From Solenopsis invicta (taxonomy: Eukaryota > Arthropoda > Insecta > Hymenoptera > Formicidae): a DNA stretch of 64,000 bases. Every line of letters starts with the position of its first letter. Positions within the stretch are counted from its first letter, which is position 1. The position numbers were made by a program, and so were the translations under genes. The notes beneath the pieces were generated by a model. That model ran no database searches, was not told the DNA's origin, and was given only the letters and a program-made list of their open reading frames with translations. Positions 11,310 through 23,154 of the stretch are shown in pieces. Location: the NCBI RefSeq assembly GCF_016802725.1, contig NC_052666.1, forward strand, positions 9,790,375-9,854,374. Reading direction: 5' to 3'.

Positions 11310-12513
11310 TGTAACGCTGGTGGTTTTCGTGCGGTTCTGGTAGGTGTCAGGATACGGTTGCGGATAAGCTCGCCGGATTGGTCGGGTTCGGTGTAATAAT
11401 CGCACTCGGTATTTAGTTAATAAAAATACTAGATCTTTATTTGGATGTGATATTTACATGTAGCCTCATAGCTGATTGCGTCTAACGCCTCGTGACAAGT
11501 GGACCCAGCCTTAGCGGGGACGCGATTGGCTCACGGTGGTCGCGGCGACCAATTGCCGCTGCGCGGTCGGAATGGCGAGCGGTGGTAACGATGGGCGCGC
11601 GGTGACGCGTGGGCTAACGAGCGCGCTAGGCGAGAGCCAAGACTGAAGTTCGAAACAAGAATTAATAACCGCGAGAGTACAGATGAATCGGCAAAGTGAC
11701 AAAAGATAATTCTAACTTATAATGAGACAAAATAAGAACGGAAGTACTAGAACTACGAAATCATAAGAATACATGTAACTCTAACTTAAATTAAATCGCG
11801 TGGTTTGAAACGGACTCGGTGTCCGGGGGGGGTCGGGGAGCCGCGGAACGCGGGATCGGAGCGACGGCGACGATTCCGCGTCTCGCCCGAGCCGCCTCGT
11901 GCAAAAAGAGGCGAAGTTCTCGTCAGGACGCGGATGCCCTGACGAGGCTTTAGGTTACGAGAGACTCTTCCCTGAGGGAGAGGACGGATGGGATTGGCTA
12001 GGGATACCCAGCCTGCGGACTCGACGAGGATGCTCGTCGTGGGCGGTGATTCGCCGAGGATACTCGGTTACGGAGCACGGCGAGGATGCTCGCCGTGATT
12101 GGCTGTGTACGGTATTCGGTAGGACAGGATTAGCCGAGGATACTCGGCTAGCCGGAACGACGATGATGCTCGTCGAGGGGAGTCAGGATGAGGTGAGTAT
12201 TCTCGTCCTCTTGGGAGTCGGAGTGCGGTCGAGGATACTCGACCTGTCGGATTCGGCGGACCGGGAAGATCTGTCTCGGCGTTCCCACTGCCGGCTTATA
12301 TATCCGAACGCACGGTTGGGCGGACCAATCCGTGCGTTCGGTCGGCTGGCCCGGAGTGGGAGCGTTGCCGAACGCCACGGGCGGCGCGCGTGCTGCCGCG
12401 TGATCGCGACGGCAGGTTAGCTCGGTGCGCGCACGTGGCGTTCTGCCGGTGTATTGCTCGGGTGGACGGAGTGGAGTGGCCGTGCGCGCGAGGTGGAGGG
12501 GCGTTTTGTTACA
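11310..12513 (-). mobile_element. solo LTR in the Harbinger partner gene
   Basis: 1204 bp, GC-rich, ends TGTAAC and GTTACA, with a 4 bp ATGT duplication (11306-11309, 12514-12517). Minus orientation is favoured: TATATAAG lies near 12299 on that strand and AATAAAG near 11440 toward its end. No internal region, so it is a solo LTR left by LTR-LTR recombination, probably of a Gypsy-class element. It contains an array of small hairpins (11921-12245). Confidence 0.8.
11921..12245. repeat. array of GAGGAT(A/G)CTC hairpins with varying stems
   Basis: At least six short perfect or near-perfect palindromes share the core GAGGAT(A/G)CTC: 12022-12039, 12054-12067, 12077-12096, 12131-12150, 12158-12175 and 12228-12245. 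A longer hairpin with stem CGTCAGG lies at 11921-11944. Flanking stem bases differ from copy to copy but stay complementary, for example CGACGAG/CTCGTCG and GGTCGAG/CTCGACC. Confidence 0.75.
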
Positions 12514-13722
12514 ATGTAAATTATTTGTGTTTAACTCTAAATTAATGTCACTTTCAGTATCGTCTTCCATTGCTTTCTCCATGCCAGCGGTGCTTTGCTT
12601 TTTAAATAACTAAAAATTAATACGTTTAATATATTAATTGTTAAACTTGCGTGTGTTTGGATAATAAAATACATTTAAAAAGATCATGAACGTTTAGTTA
12701 TTATATTGGTTTTTTTGTAATTTTCTGCATTTGCTTTTTCAACGAGATAAAATATTTTTAATAATAATATAATATATATTAGGTTCGAATTCATAGACAT
12801 TTTCCAGATCTCAAATCTGTCTATGTCTCGCGTATGGCAAAACATAGTATACAAGATAAGACTACTGGTAATGAGATCTGAGAAACTATGATAAATTTAG
12901 ACCTTAATACATATATATTTTAATACTTACATTTAGTACATCATTTTCATGCAGGCTATCATTGGTATTATCATTATTTTGATCGAGCCATTCAAGCATA
13001 GTATAATCATCATCACTTGTTTCATTTAAATTTTTATTTAAATTTGTGCAAGGAAGTTTGCACGGATTTATATTGTTATCTACAAAAGTAGAAATACATG
13101 TAATATATTTGATACATATATACATTATTATATAGCTTTCAGTGATATCCATTTAACATGTTTTACCTGTTATATCATCACTATCAAAGTTGTTAGTTAA
13201 ACCGTCAACTGAAGGTTTAATAATCTCTCGAGCACGTTCCAGAATCACATCTGATTTGGAAACATAAGGTCCTCCACCTAATGTTAAAATAATAACATAG
13301 AATTTTATTATTTAAAAATATATTTTAGTAAATTATTATTTGTTTATCCTAATGCTATAAAAAAAAAACGTAAAATAATATATATTTACCTGTTTTATAT
13401 ATTTGCATTTTTTCGTCAGCAAAAAATTTTGTTTTTTTCTTTAAATTATCCCAGCAGCTTTTCAAAACTTCAGAATTTCGAAATTCGCCCGAAGATCTAC
13501 TATTAAATAAATGTTCTATCACTTTCCAACATTTGTCTTTATCCTTTGAGGTTACCGCATCAGATTTTTTATTTTCCAGAACGTCCTTATATTGTTGTAT
13601 TAAATTTATTAAACATATTTTTTCCGCTTCGGAGAAATTCTGAGCACGTTTACGTGGTTTGTTTGCCATTTTGTTTTCACTCATATATAATTGTTTAATT
13701 TTTATATTATATATATATATAT

Positions 13723-15307
13723 TGTGACGTGGCAGTTTTATCTGCCTCGCCACTTCGTCCTCCGCCTGAGCATAGCGCAGGGAGGCGCGTGGGACCGGGT
13801 CGGGCACTCAGCGAGAGAGCGAGATCTCCGGCGGGACTGCGGCGCGTATTGGTTTTATTTATTTATTCGCGGCTCATTTCATGTATCCGCGGGCACCTCG
13901 ACAAACGTCGCCTAAGGACCAGCCGCAGCGAGGAGGATGGGCCGCCGCAGGACAAGGAGAAGGCGATCGTCCAGGGCCGGCGCACGGAAAACCGACGGCG
14001 GAGAGAAGGACGAGACTCGACGTGGTGACAGCGATGCGCCACGCAAAAGAGGCTCGCAATTGGCGCAGCCGAGGGACAGGCCAGGGCGGACGAACGGCCA
14101 GGAGTAGGGCCGTCGAATGCCGGCTGTCCGTCGAGAATGGTAGCGGCGAAGAATCGTCGCGGGGAAATTCTGTTGCGATCGTCCGCAGGGACGACGAGAA
14201 CAACGAGGATGTCGGATGCCGACGGGGACCGCACGACACCTGCGGAGACCCGACACTGCGCTGCCGTGACGTCACGGCTAGATAAGGGCGGCCGCTGATA
14301 GGCCGCGCCGCTAGGCGCAAGGATATCGCGCACCCTGTAGGAGGGGTAGCGCTCATCGATCGCGCATCGAGCGCGATCCTCTCGGCTTTTGCGTGCGACC
14401 CGGCGAACTGAGCGTGTGTGGAAACGAGCGAGCGAGTGCGAGATATCGGTCAGCTATCGGCCTGTCCGCTATCGGAAGGAGTGCCCGGCCTTGGCGAGCG
14501 AGTTGAGGACACCCGAGGACCCGAAGGAGGACCGTGCGGAAGTCGAGGTGACCCTCTAACCTTCGTGTAAAGCCACGAGCTGTCGGTGTCGACCGGCTCG
14601 CGTTCTGAGGTGGAGCCATTGGGTTCGTGTGCGAGTGCGTCCGCCGCGTGGCGATTGAACGCACCTTGCTTCTTGGTGTTTGGTCGGCCCTCCACCTCAA
14701 GCGTGAGACCTTGTAGAGGCATCCAGCTGTCGGCTGCCGCGTGTACGTTGGCTGTCCCGCCGTAGAAGCACGCGGACGACCGGCTTCCCGGGAAGCCGCA
14801 AAGCCCTCGCGCACGTGCGCGAGTCGTGTTACGGCCGTGATCACACGACCGTCCGCGTTATCGGTGCGTTGTCGTGTCGCGCGTCTTCGCGAGAATTGTG
14901 CATTGTGACCGCGACGACGGCATTGCCGTCACCGGGTATCTTGGATCGCATTGCGTTTGAATTAATTGCGGTCCGTTAGCGAAAGTTCGCCGAGTATGTT
15001 CTCGCCGCGCTGTTCCGAGCGCGCGTGATTGGCTGTCTCGTTCCGCGCGGGACCAACCGTCGTTGTTCGCGCCGCTAGCGTGAGCATTGTAGTATTTAAG
15101 AACCTTTTCGCGTTCCGCTTATTCGTTTTCGTTAACTCTCTTTATCTTTTCCGTTCTTTGCTTGCGTCGACTGATGATTTCGTTGCGTTTGATTCGCTAG
15201 CTGTCGGTATTCTCGTCGTTCTCGCGCGCGCTTCGTGTAGCGTCTCCGCTACCTTGTTTGATCGCGCACTTCGCCGTTGCTCTCCGGCGTCCGAAAAGTG
15301 CGTGACA
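13723..15307 (+). mobile_element. solo LTR upstream of the Harbinger partner gene
   Basis: 1585 bp, GC-rich, ends TGTGACG and GTGACA with an ATAT duplication (13719-13722, 15308-15311). It lies 38 bp upstream of the partner gene's start codon. A TATTTAAG near 15096 is TATA-like on the plus strand. Open frames of 100-160 codons on both strands are by-products of the GC content; I see no conserved domain. The flanking DNA is an AT microsatellite, so the duplication is weaker evidence than usual. Confidence 0.65.
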
Positions 15308-15555
15308 ATATATATGTGACACTACACGGAGATGAGGTTATGAGATTTGCACCACATTTCCGTTAGACCAACCGCTGAACCAATCAGCATCAATATTCCT
15401 AAATTTCCTAAAGTTATGTTGCACAAGTTATAAGTTTAGCTAAACGTTCCAGATGGAGTGTTCGTAGAAACCAATCAATGTTAATCTGAGAGTTAATGTT
15501 AACTCAAGTTTTATTAAACCGTAGTTAAACTCAAAATTGGTAGAAACGGGCATAA

Positions 15556-16565
15556 GACTGTGGAGAAGGAAATTTCGCGAACTCGATCCAGACGGATTAA
15601 AAGATCATCGAAAGTAGAATAGAGGCCCAAGAAAGACGATCCCGGAACAAGACGCACAAATAGTGAACGTTGTTACGGAAAATCCGTTTCGTGCAGCAGA
15701 ACATGTAATTCCGGAAATCGGAATCGACATATCGAAACGAACAGTTATCCGACGATTGAAGTCTGCTGGTTTAATTTCATGTAGTCCGACCAAAAAATGT
15801 GTCTTGAATGAAGGGCATCGCCAAGAACGATTGGCATTTGCCAATCGCCACTTAGATAAGCCTCAGGAATAGTGGGACAAATGGATTTGGTCGGATGAAA
15901 AGGTATGTTCCTCTTCGTCAAGATTTAAATTTATTTTTAAAACAATAGGTAACTTTAATAATGACTGCGTTTTTCACAATTTTGTTATATAGGTCTTTTC
16001 TTCTGCTGAGGGCGGCAGATTACGTGTGTGGAGACCCAAAGGCGCACGACTTCAGCCACAGTATGTCGTCCAAGAACATCATAGTGGCAGAATTTCGTGC
16101 AGTTTTTGGGGAAGCATGAGTGCTGCAGGAGTAATGGAACTCCATCAGACCACGGCACGCATGAGAGCACCAGAATATATTAACATTTTGGAGAATGTCA
16201 TGCTCCCCAGTGCGCGAGCAAGATTTTCGGCGGACCAATATCCCAATATCATATTTGTGCATGACAACAGTGCTGTGCACACTGCCCATGTGACACGGGA
16301 TTAGTTTAATGGTCATCCCGAGATGGAAAAAGTAGATTGGCCTCGCAAATCTCCTGATTTAAACCCGATCGAAAATTTATGGGGCATTATGGTCAGAGAA
16401 TGGAAATCAGGACAGCACAGAACACGAGACGCGTTGATCCAGCACGTGAACGACGTATGGAACCGTCTTAGAGACCAGCCTGAAATATGCCGGAATCTAT
16501 CACTGTCAATGAGAACGAGGCTACAGCGAGTCATCGATAACAATGGTTATTGGATTGACTACTAA
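15556..16565 (+). pseudogene. Tc1-like transposase (body)
   Basis: The N-terminus starts before the Harbinger insertion, at 8101-8141 (TAREVAQHIGCHI). After it an 8-base deletion breaks the frame relative to the right-arm copy. The helix-turn-helix region runs to 15902, with a TAG at 15870-15872. An intron follows (15903-15992, GTATGT..ATAG) splitting the WSDEK|VFSS region. Exon 2 holds the second aspartate (FVHDNSAVHTA) and the glutamate (LNPIENLWG), giving a DD34E-type triad, with another TAG near 16302. This is the presumptive engine of the composite element, now dead. Confidence 0.8.
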
Positions 16566-16674
16566 CTGCTTAACAAACCTGGTAAAATACTATTACAATT
16601 ATATTACAATTACAATTACTTTGGTCTAAGCCTAACGCGAATACGATTACGATTACAAGTTATCGATTAAAATA

Positions 16675-17962
16675 TTAGGAGTACAAATTGAAAACCGCCG
16701 TTTTCCAGTAGATGGCGCCAGAGGTAAATGCTGGCGCCAAACGTTAGATCAAAAATTTTAAGTGTAAGGTTTGGCATCTGGCAACAATTCCTTATCATTG
16801 CAGTTGTGAATTTTTATCGGCGTTATATATTTTTTTGTGATCGAAAATGCCGAAATTTGTGCCCCAAATAAGCGTCATTTGCGGGAAGTTTTGCTTTTTG
16901 CCTTCAATTCGAAAAAATCTGCGGCTGAGGCGCGTCGAATGATTGTAAAAACTTATGGTGAGGCTTCCATTAGTGAAAGAACGTGTCGAGAATGGTTCCA
17001 ACGCTTCAAAAGTGGTGATTTCGGCGTAGAAGACAAGGAGCGTCCAAGACAGGTGAAAAAGTTTGAAGACGCACAATTGGAAACATTACTGAATGAAGAT
17101 TCATCTCAAACGCAACAGGAGCTTGCAGATTCATTGGGCGTGACTCAACAAGCTATTTCACATCGTTTGAAAACCATGGGAATGATCCAAAAGCATGGAC
17201 ACTGGGTGCCATACGAATTAAAGCCGAGAGACGTCGAACGGCGTTTTTTCGCGTGCGAACAGCTGCTCCAACGGCAAAAACGGAAGGGTTTTCTGCATCG
17301 TATTGTAACCGGCGATGAAAAGTGGATCCATTATGATAATCCAAAGCGAAAAAAATCGTGGGGCTACCGCGGCCATGCATCAACATCGACGGCAAAGCCA
17401 AACATCCATGGCTCGAAGCTCATGCTGTGTATTTGGTGGGACCAGCTCGGCGTGATTTATTATGAGCTGTTGCAACCGGGTGAAACCATCACAGGAGCTC
17501 GCTACCGAACACAACTAATGCGTTTGAGCCGAGCATTGCAGGAAAAACGGCCACAATACGTGCAAAGACACGAAAAAGTGATGTTGCTGCACGACAACGC
17601 TCGGCCACATGTTGCTCAGGTCGTTAAAACCTATCTGGAAACATTGAAATGGGACGTCTTACCTCATCCGCCGTATTCTCCTGACATCGCCCCTTCAGAT
17701 TACCACTTGTTCCGATCAATGGCGCATGGCCTGGCTGAGCAGCACTTCCATTATTACGAAGAGGCCAAAAACTGGGTCGATTCATGGATCGCCGCAAAAG
17801 ACGAGCAGTTTTTTCGACGCGGGATTCGTATGCTGCCCGAAAGGTGGGAGAAAGTAGTGGCCAGCGATGGACAATACTTTCAAGAATAAGTATGTAACCA
17901 TTTTTCAACAATCAATCCTCAAATTTTGACAAAAAACGGCGGTTTTCAATTTGTACTCCTAA
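16675..17962 (+). mobile_element. mariner element, mauritiana-type, near full length
   Basis: 1288 bp with inverted ends TTAGGAGTACAAATTGAAAA and TA on both sides (16673-16674, 17963-17964). The terminal repeats extend about 30 bp. Contains one transposase gene. Confidence 0.93.
16847..17889 (+). pseudogene. mariner transposase with a frameshift near the start
   Basis: The coding frame is open from at least 16837 to the stop at 17887-17889. It matches the Mos1-like mauritiana group: NKRHLREVLLF at the N-terminus, HTH to about residue 110, the linker WVPYELKPRD (WVPHEL in many mariners), catalytic VTGDEKWI, LHDNARPH and SPDIAPSDYHLF (DD34D), and the end ASDGQYF. The natural ATG at 16847 is followed after a few codons by an indel in GTGCCCCAAATAAG, so it is out of frame with the body. 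The only in-frame upstream start is a GTG. All catalytic residues are intact, so loss was recent. Confidence 0.88.
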
Positions 17963-18084
17963 TATTATGATTACTGAAAAAAATTGCAAGAAATTGTATG
18001 TAAGCGTAAGTAGTCGTTTTCTCTGAAATATGATTAAAAATAGTTAAATATGCTTGAGTGCGATTGTTAATTATTAATTAAATA

Positions 18085-18309
18085 TGTAGGAACACGAAAT
18101 CTCACAAACACAAATCGCGGATTAACAGTCGCCTGTATCTCTACGACGTCTCTCTTCACCGATAGCTAACGCCGATTCCCCGCCTGTCCCGCCTCTTCCC
18201 GGAAGTCTCGTCTCTCCCGTCGCCATCTACCGTCGCAGCCATGATTGCGATCGCGCTCGCGCGACTTAGTTCTCGCCAGACGCGCGGGATTCGAATTCTC
18301 GTTCCCACA
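18085..18309 (-). repeat. Gypsy-A 3' LTR
   Basis: 225 bp, TGTGGGAACG..GTTCCTACA on the minus strand. Also codes for the last 48 or so residues of the pol frame. Confidence 0.9.
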
Positions 18310-19926
18310 CTCGGTCATTCTGATATAGGCGTCGTCCTCGACGCCGCTGATGTCGTTGTCACCGTCGTCATCTCCTATGGGAATGTCCACGTCGTAGTCC
18401 CATCCTCGATGTTGTGGCCACATTTTCATGTGGTCCGCCGATGTACTGGTGCGCCTGGGGCCATCATGCTCGCCTATTATCTCGACGAGGTATCTATCGT
18501 GCTTCAGTGCCTTCGTTATTCGGTAGGGGCCTAAGAACTTAGGATGCATCTTGAGCCCAGGTCCTATACGCTGGATCGCCACAACGTCACCAACCTTATA
18601 TTGAATGGCTAATTTCCTTCCTCTATCGTAGCTTCGTCGATTCTCCGTTTGCATTTTAAGAATGTTCTTCTTGGCTTCGCTCCGGAGTTTTTCCTTCTCT
18701 TGTTGGAACTGATTAAGGGTTAATTCTTGAAGGACGTCTCTCAACTGAATGTCGTCGGCCAATCGCATATTTCGCCCGACTAATAATCCGAAAGGAGTTG
18801 CTCCAATGCTCCGGTTGAACGATGAATTCAGAAACTGCTGCACCCGTTCTACATGTTTAAACCACTCCGTTGGCTTTTCTAAAGATAACTTGGTGAGGAT
18901 GGTTATAATCGATCTATTCATCCTTTCCACCTGGCCATTTCCACGCGGAACGCCAGTGGTAATTAATTGATGTTCGATGCTCTCCCTCTCACAATATTCG
19001 CGGAAGGCATTCGAGGTGAACGCCGTTCCTCGATCGGTCACAATGCGCCTGGGATTACCAAACGTAACCGTTTGCTTCTTCAGTTTTTTGATTACCTCGT
19101 CTGACGTCGTTGACTTCGTTGGGTAGAGCCACACAAATTTGCTGAATGCATCGACTACTGCCAATATGTGTGCGTAGCTCTTCTTCGTAGAAGGGATGGG
19201 ACCCAAGTGGTCCAAGTGATAAATTTCGAGTGGCTTATCTCCTTTATCTATTGGTTGTAGAAAACTTTCGCCTTTCCCGTACTTTCTCTCGGCCAGCAAG
19301 CAACGTACACAGTTGTTGATGACTTGCTGCACTTTATGCCGCATACGGGGGAACCAACAATCTTGCTGCAATAAGTATTCCGTGTTTCGCCATCCGAAAT
19401 GACCTCGTTCATGTGCCCGTAGGATGACCTCCTGTTGCATCGCCTTTGGTATCACCAGCAAGAGTGCTCCTTGACTCCGTCTGTAGAGCACACCGTTTGA
19501 TATGGTGAATTCCGTCTGGTCACTTTGTTTCACCGATTCTATAATTTTCTGCAACTCGGAATCCTTCGTCTGAGCTTGCTTCACTTGAGCTTCCAAGGCG
19601 TTCTGCGTCATTTCCTCCACCATCAAGCATTCTGTTGGGTTGCTACTCAATGCATCTACATGACGCATCGACGTCCCCGACCGATGTTCCACCGTGTACT
19701 CGAACTCCTCCAGTTCCAATGCCCAACGTGCCACCCTCAGACAGATGTCTTTCTTGGACATCGTTTGCACGAATGCTTTGCAGTCAGTTACAATTCGGAA
19801 AGGCATCCCCAACAAATATACTCGGAACTTACGCAGCGCTTTGATGACTGCTAACGCCTCCAGCTCGTAGCTACTGTACTTTTCTTCAACTTCGTCTTCC
19901 AACTCGCATAATATACTGGATGCCAT
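18166..19926 (-). pseudogene. Gypsy-A RNase H (part) and integrase
   Basis: 586 codons. Begins inside RNase H (YSSYELEALAVIKAL, then TDCKAF). The integrase zinc region (HERGHFGWRNTEYLL to NNCVRCL) precedes the core with HLDHLGPIPSTKKSY, IVTDRGTAFTSNAF and GNGQVERMNRSI, so the D,D,E triad is present. A C-terminal GPY-type stretch (KVGDVVAIQRIGPG, KFLGPYRI) and a charged tail follow. A frameshift separates it from the RT frame near 19915-19930. Confidence 0.9.
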
Positions 19927-19946
19927 TGATTGTCTTCGCCGTCTTT

Positions 19947-21662
19947 TTACAGAATCATGGCACCTAAACCCTGCTTAGATGCGTTGGTGTGCAGCTCCGT
20001 CTCTGCGTTCACTCGGTATAACTTTAATATAGGATCTCTCGTCAGAACCGTCTTCAGTTCAAACGCTTGCTTCTGTTCTTCTCCGAAAACGAAACGTACT
20101 CCGTCCTTCAGCAGCTGCGATAACGGTCGAGCGATCAGGGCATGCGGCACGAACTTGCGGAAGTAGCCTGTTAAGCCCAAAAACCTTTGGATCATCTTCG
20201 TCGATGTAGGCTCCGGAAATTTCGTCACCGCTGTTATCTTCTGTTCGGACGGTTTAATCGTCCCTGCTTCCAAAATGTGGCCCAGATACTCCACTCGAGA
20301 TACCAGCAGCTTACACTTTCTCCAGTTGATCCTCAGGCCATACTCGCTAGCCGTCCTCAGAACTTGTTTCAGTTTGTGAAGGCCTTCACCTTTCTCCTTG
20401 GCTGGAATGATGAGATCATCCAGATAAATTAATACAACGTTTTGTATAGCTAACTCACGAAATACTGCCCTTATGTGTCGCTGAAAGATCGCAGGTGAGT
20501 TACACAGCCCGAATGGCACCATTAGGAACTCGAATTGTCCATCCGGCGTCACGAAAGAAGTGTACTGGATGCTATCCTCCTCCAGTGGTACGTGGAAAAA
20601 TCCATCTTCCAGATCCAACGTACAATAGATCAATGCCTCCGACAGTTGGTCTATTTGGTTCTCCATCAAAGGAAGCGGGTACCGGTCTCTGATGATCTTT
20701 CGGTTTAGCTGGCGGTAGTCGACACATAACCTTGGCTCTCCGTTCTTCTTTTCCAGCACTATAGGGCTAGCGTACTCCGAGTTGCTAGGGCGAACGATGC
20801 CTTTCTCTATCCATTGGTTGACAATTTTACGCACCGTGCTTCGCTGCTCTGCCGACAACCTCCGTGGGTTCTGATGCACAGGCGTGTTGTCCTTCAACGC
20901 CAGTCGCATCTTCACGCCACTATCCTTCGTCTTCTTGGGAATATAGCCTTTCACCAAACATTCTGCCTGACGCCTCAAGTCGAGGTCCGATACATGCTGC
21001 AGAGATACTTCATTCTTCATTTTCTCGTTCCTGTTATCGTCGACGTCGATACACAAGACTTGAGCCCAGTTGTCGCCTTCGCCTTCTCCGTTAGTTTCAG
21101 ATTCGTCTTCTAGTTTGCTTAGCTTCGCTTGTCGCTTTCGAATGCGAATTTCGGCGAACTCCGACAGTTCGCCCCCTAGGATAAGATCATGCCCTGTGAA
21201 ATGATCGGGGACTACGTCAATGTTCAGTGTAAACTTTAGACCGTCGATCATCACATCTGTTGTGAATCGTCCTAGTGTGGATCGGTTCGTTGCTCCAACG
21301 CCATTGAATTTGGTTATTTCTGGTCGCACGGGAGGTGCACCAAGACGTACGTAGAAACTGGATCGGACCAAGTGTAGATCACTGCCCGGATCTATCACCG
21401 CTGCCACATTTCTTCCTAGGATTTCCACCTCCTTGTATGTCTTCCTGTCGCTGTCAGATTTGAGGGCGTCAACTCTCGCCAGAGTTGTCCCCTTGCCTGC
21501 CTCCTTCGTCGATTCGGATCCTTTCGGGCACTTCGCCGCAATATGCCCGAATTCATTGCATGAATAACATTTTGATCCCTTCGTTTTGTTCGGGCAATCC
21601 TTTCCTAAGTGCTTCGAATCTCCACAGTTAAAGCATCTTCTAGTGGCGGATGCCGTTAACGT
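19947..21662 (-). pseudogene. Gypsy-A zinc knuckles, protease and reverse transcriptase
   Basis: From 21662 down, in the same frame as gag, come two CCHC knuckles (CFNCGDSKHLGKDC, CYSCNEFGHIAAKC), a protease whose active site reads DPGS rather than the usual D(S/T)GA, and the RT with FCRQL-like VDYRQLNRK, YTSFVTPDGQFEF and catalytic YLDD near 20424. RNase H starts HTNASKQGLGA, where the first catalytic aspartate (normally TDAS) is asparagine. The frame ends at TAA 19947-19949. The altered protease and RNase H residues suggest decay by point mutation. Confidence 0.88.
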
Positions 21663-22811
21663 CTAACTTGTGCTCGCCGTCTTCTTTTTGATAGGTACTA
21701 CTTGTTGCACCTGTTTCGCCTTAGTTCGGTTTGCACGTTGCGCCTCGTACTGCACAAAACGTTGTCTCAGGTCCTTTATGGTCGTAGCGTTATACAAGAT
21801 TGTCTTGTTCGCCTCTTCGTCTTTAACACCGTCAATAATGTATTGCAACTTGGCCTCCGTTTCGATCTCTGCATGGCTAGCAAGCTCTAGAACACGGTAA
21901 ATATATTCTTGATACGTCTCTTCCGTCTTTTTTGTTACCTTGCCGAGTTCTATGTGTATCTGACGGCTGTTCAGCGTTGTGCCGAACTCTCCTTTGAGCG
22001 CTCTCTTGAATGAGCTATACGATCGTGCGTGGGATTCGAAATTTGCAAAGAGTTTGGCTGACCCTCGCAGCAATCTCTTCGCGTAGACGACTCTTTGTAC
22101 GTCCGTCCATCCACATAGATCGGCTGTCTCCTCGAACGATGTAAGCCAGATACTCACATTTTGCGTGCCGTCACCGCTGAAGGTTGTGGGCGCATCTTCC
22201 ACGTCTTTATACGTTAATACCACTTGCCGCATCCTCCGCTCGTCAAGTGTCTCGTAATTGGCGTTGCGAGGTATCGCTACGCGGGCGCCTCGATTTCGGA
22301 TTGGTGGCGCCATCACTTCTTCTCCGTCGTTCTCGTTTCCGACATGGCCGCCGCGTGTGCCTCGATTTCGGATTGGTGGCGCCATCGCTTCTTCTCCGTC
22401 GTTCCCGTTTCCGACATGGCCGCCGCGCGCGCCTGTTTCGCCTTCGTCCTCGTCACTCTCGTCGCCATCTTCGTCACTCGAATCTCCCTGCAACGCCGCT
22501 CGCAGTCTCTCACGGAGAACCGCCTTTAGACCAGTCACCGGCAAATTTAATTCGCGTAGCCTCTGTTTTAGCTGCTCTCTCGACAATCGTTCCAACCTGG
22601 TATCGTCCTCCGTGTCGCTTGTTGCTTGCCTGTCCTCGTCATCGCGGTTTCGGCCATCCGCCGCCTGTGCCGCTCGCCCTTCTACCGCCCTCCGTAGTCT
22701 ATTGCGCAACACCGCTCTGGATCCCGTCGTATGCAGCCCAAGCTGTTCGAGCCTCTTAATCAGCTCGTCCGCCGATAAGTCGTCTAGATTTTCCGGCACT
22801 GTTGGCGCCAT
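21663..22811 (-). pseudogene. Gypsy-A Gag with two SAP motifs
   Basis: 382 codons from ATG 22811 to TAG 21663-21665. Residues about 10-45 (LSADELIKRLEQLGLHTTG) and 78-112 (LSREQLKQRLRELNLPVTG) are two SAP-type helix-extended-loop-helix motifs, known for binding DNA or chromatin. Between them and the capsid lie acidic stretches and a tandem 23-residue repeat ending MAPPIRNRG. The capsid region follows (TFSGDGTQNVSIWLTSFEETADLCGW). The zinc knuckles lie just beyond the TAG in the same frame, so the stop cuts Gag itself. Confidence 0.85.
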
Positions 22812-23154
22812 TTTTTTTTTTTTTTTAAACCGCCGAGATCACGCCGTTTACGCCCTTCGCACCTTTCTTTTCGCCGTCTGCACCTTTTGCACCTCGCCGT
22901 CTACACCGTCTTTTAGGCGATATGCCGTGCACGAGTTTAGTATCGTCCGGCACCCTTAACCACCGCCGTAATGTGTCGCTGGACCGCCTCGTCCCCTCAC
23001 ACGTGGTCACCACCGAGATACGTCCTCGTCATTGCACTTCGTCGTCGCGTCGCTTCCGCGCTTTGTGTCGCTGGACCGCCTCGTCCCTCGCACACGTGGA
23101 TGCTGCCGACCCGCTATCACCGTCTCACTTTCGCCGTTTACACGCCCTTCCTAA

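Larger units (their letters stand above)
10849..13684 (-). pseudogene. Harbinger Myb/SANT-like partner, five exons, split by a solo LTR
   Basis: I place five exons on the minus strand: 13390-13684, 13167-13277, 12931-13079, 12514-12609 and 10849-11235. With the solo LTR 11310-12513 left out they total 1038 nt, 345 codons plus stop, with no frame breaks. Exon 1 carries the Myb/SANT-like domain (start MSENKMANKPRKRAQNFSE, tryptophans near CWKVIE and SCWDNLKKK). The middle is acidic (TSDDDYTMLEWLDQ). The C-terminal exon is a coiled coil (KKSDVEIDILKTQLQKEKLE). The LTR sits four bases from the exon 4 donor and separates the exon from its GTAAGT, so the gene is probably disabled although its coding frame is intact. 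Confidence 0.8.
8142..15552. mobile_element. PIF/Harbinger element with two nested solo LTRs
   Basis: Terminal inverted repeats (C/T)GCCCGTTTCTACCAA at 8142 and 15552, flanked by TAA (8139-8141, 15553-15555), the 3 bp duplication of PIF/Harbinger. The right arm of the composite element shows the empty site at 24339. About 4.6 kb without its two solo LTRs. It encodes a HARBI1-like transposase on the plus strand and a Myb/SANT-like partner on the minus strand, the standard two-gene layout in which the partner helps DNA binding and nuclear import of the transposase. Confidence 0.93.
16580..18070. repeat. inverted repeat arm around the mariner insertion
   Basis: The DNA on either side of the mariner (16580-16672 and 17965-18070) is the inverse of about 23775-23985, including TTACTTTGG(T/C)CTAA and GCAAGAAAT(C/T)GTATGTAA. 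Divergence is clearly greater than in the outer arms. The right copy lacks the mariner, so it is an empty site for it. Confidence 0.6.

Noticed and set aside
11921..12245. CRISPR-like array
   Set aside because: Units are palindromes with variable stems and no uniform spacers, in a eukaryotic LTR; no cas genes.
13729..14844. Overlapping ORFs of 100-163 codons on both strands in GC-rich DNA
   Set aside because: They overlap each other in several frames, have low-complexity Arg/Pro/Ser content and no domain, and lie inside a solo LTR.
16837..16846. GTG at 16837 as a real start for the mariner transposase
   Set aside because: Eukaryotic genes rarely use GTG; the family start is the ATG at 16847, thrown out of frame by an indel.
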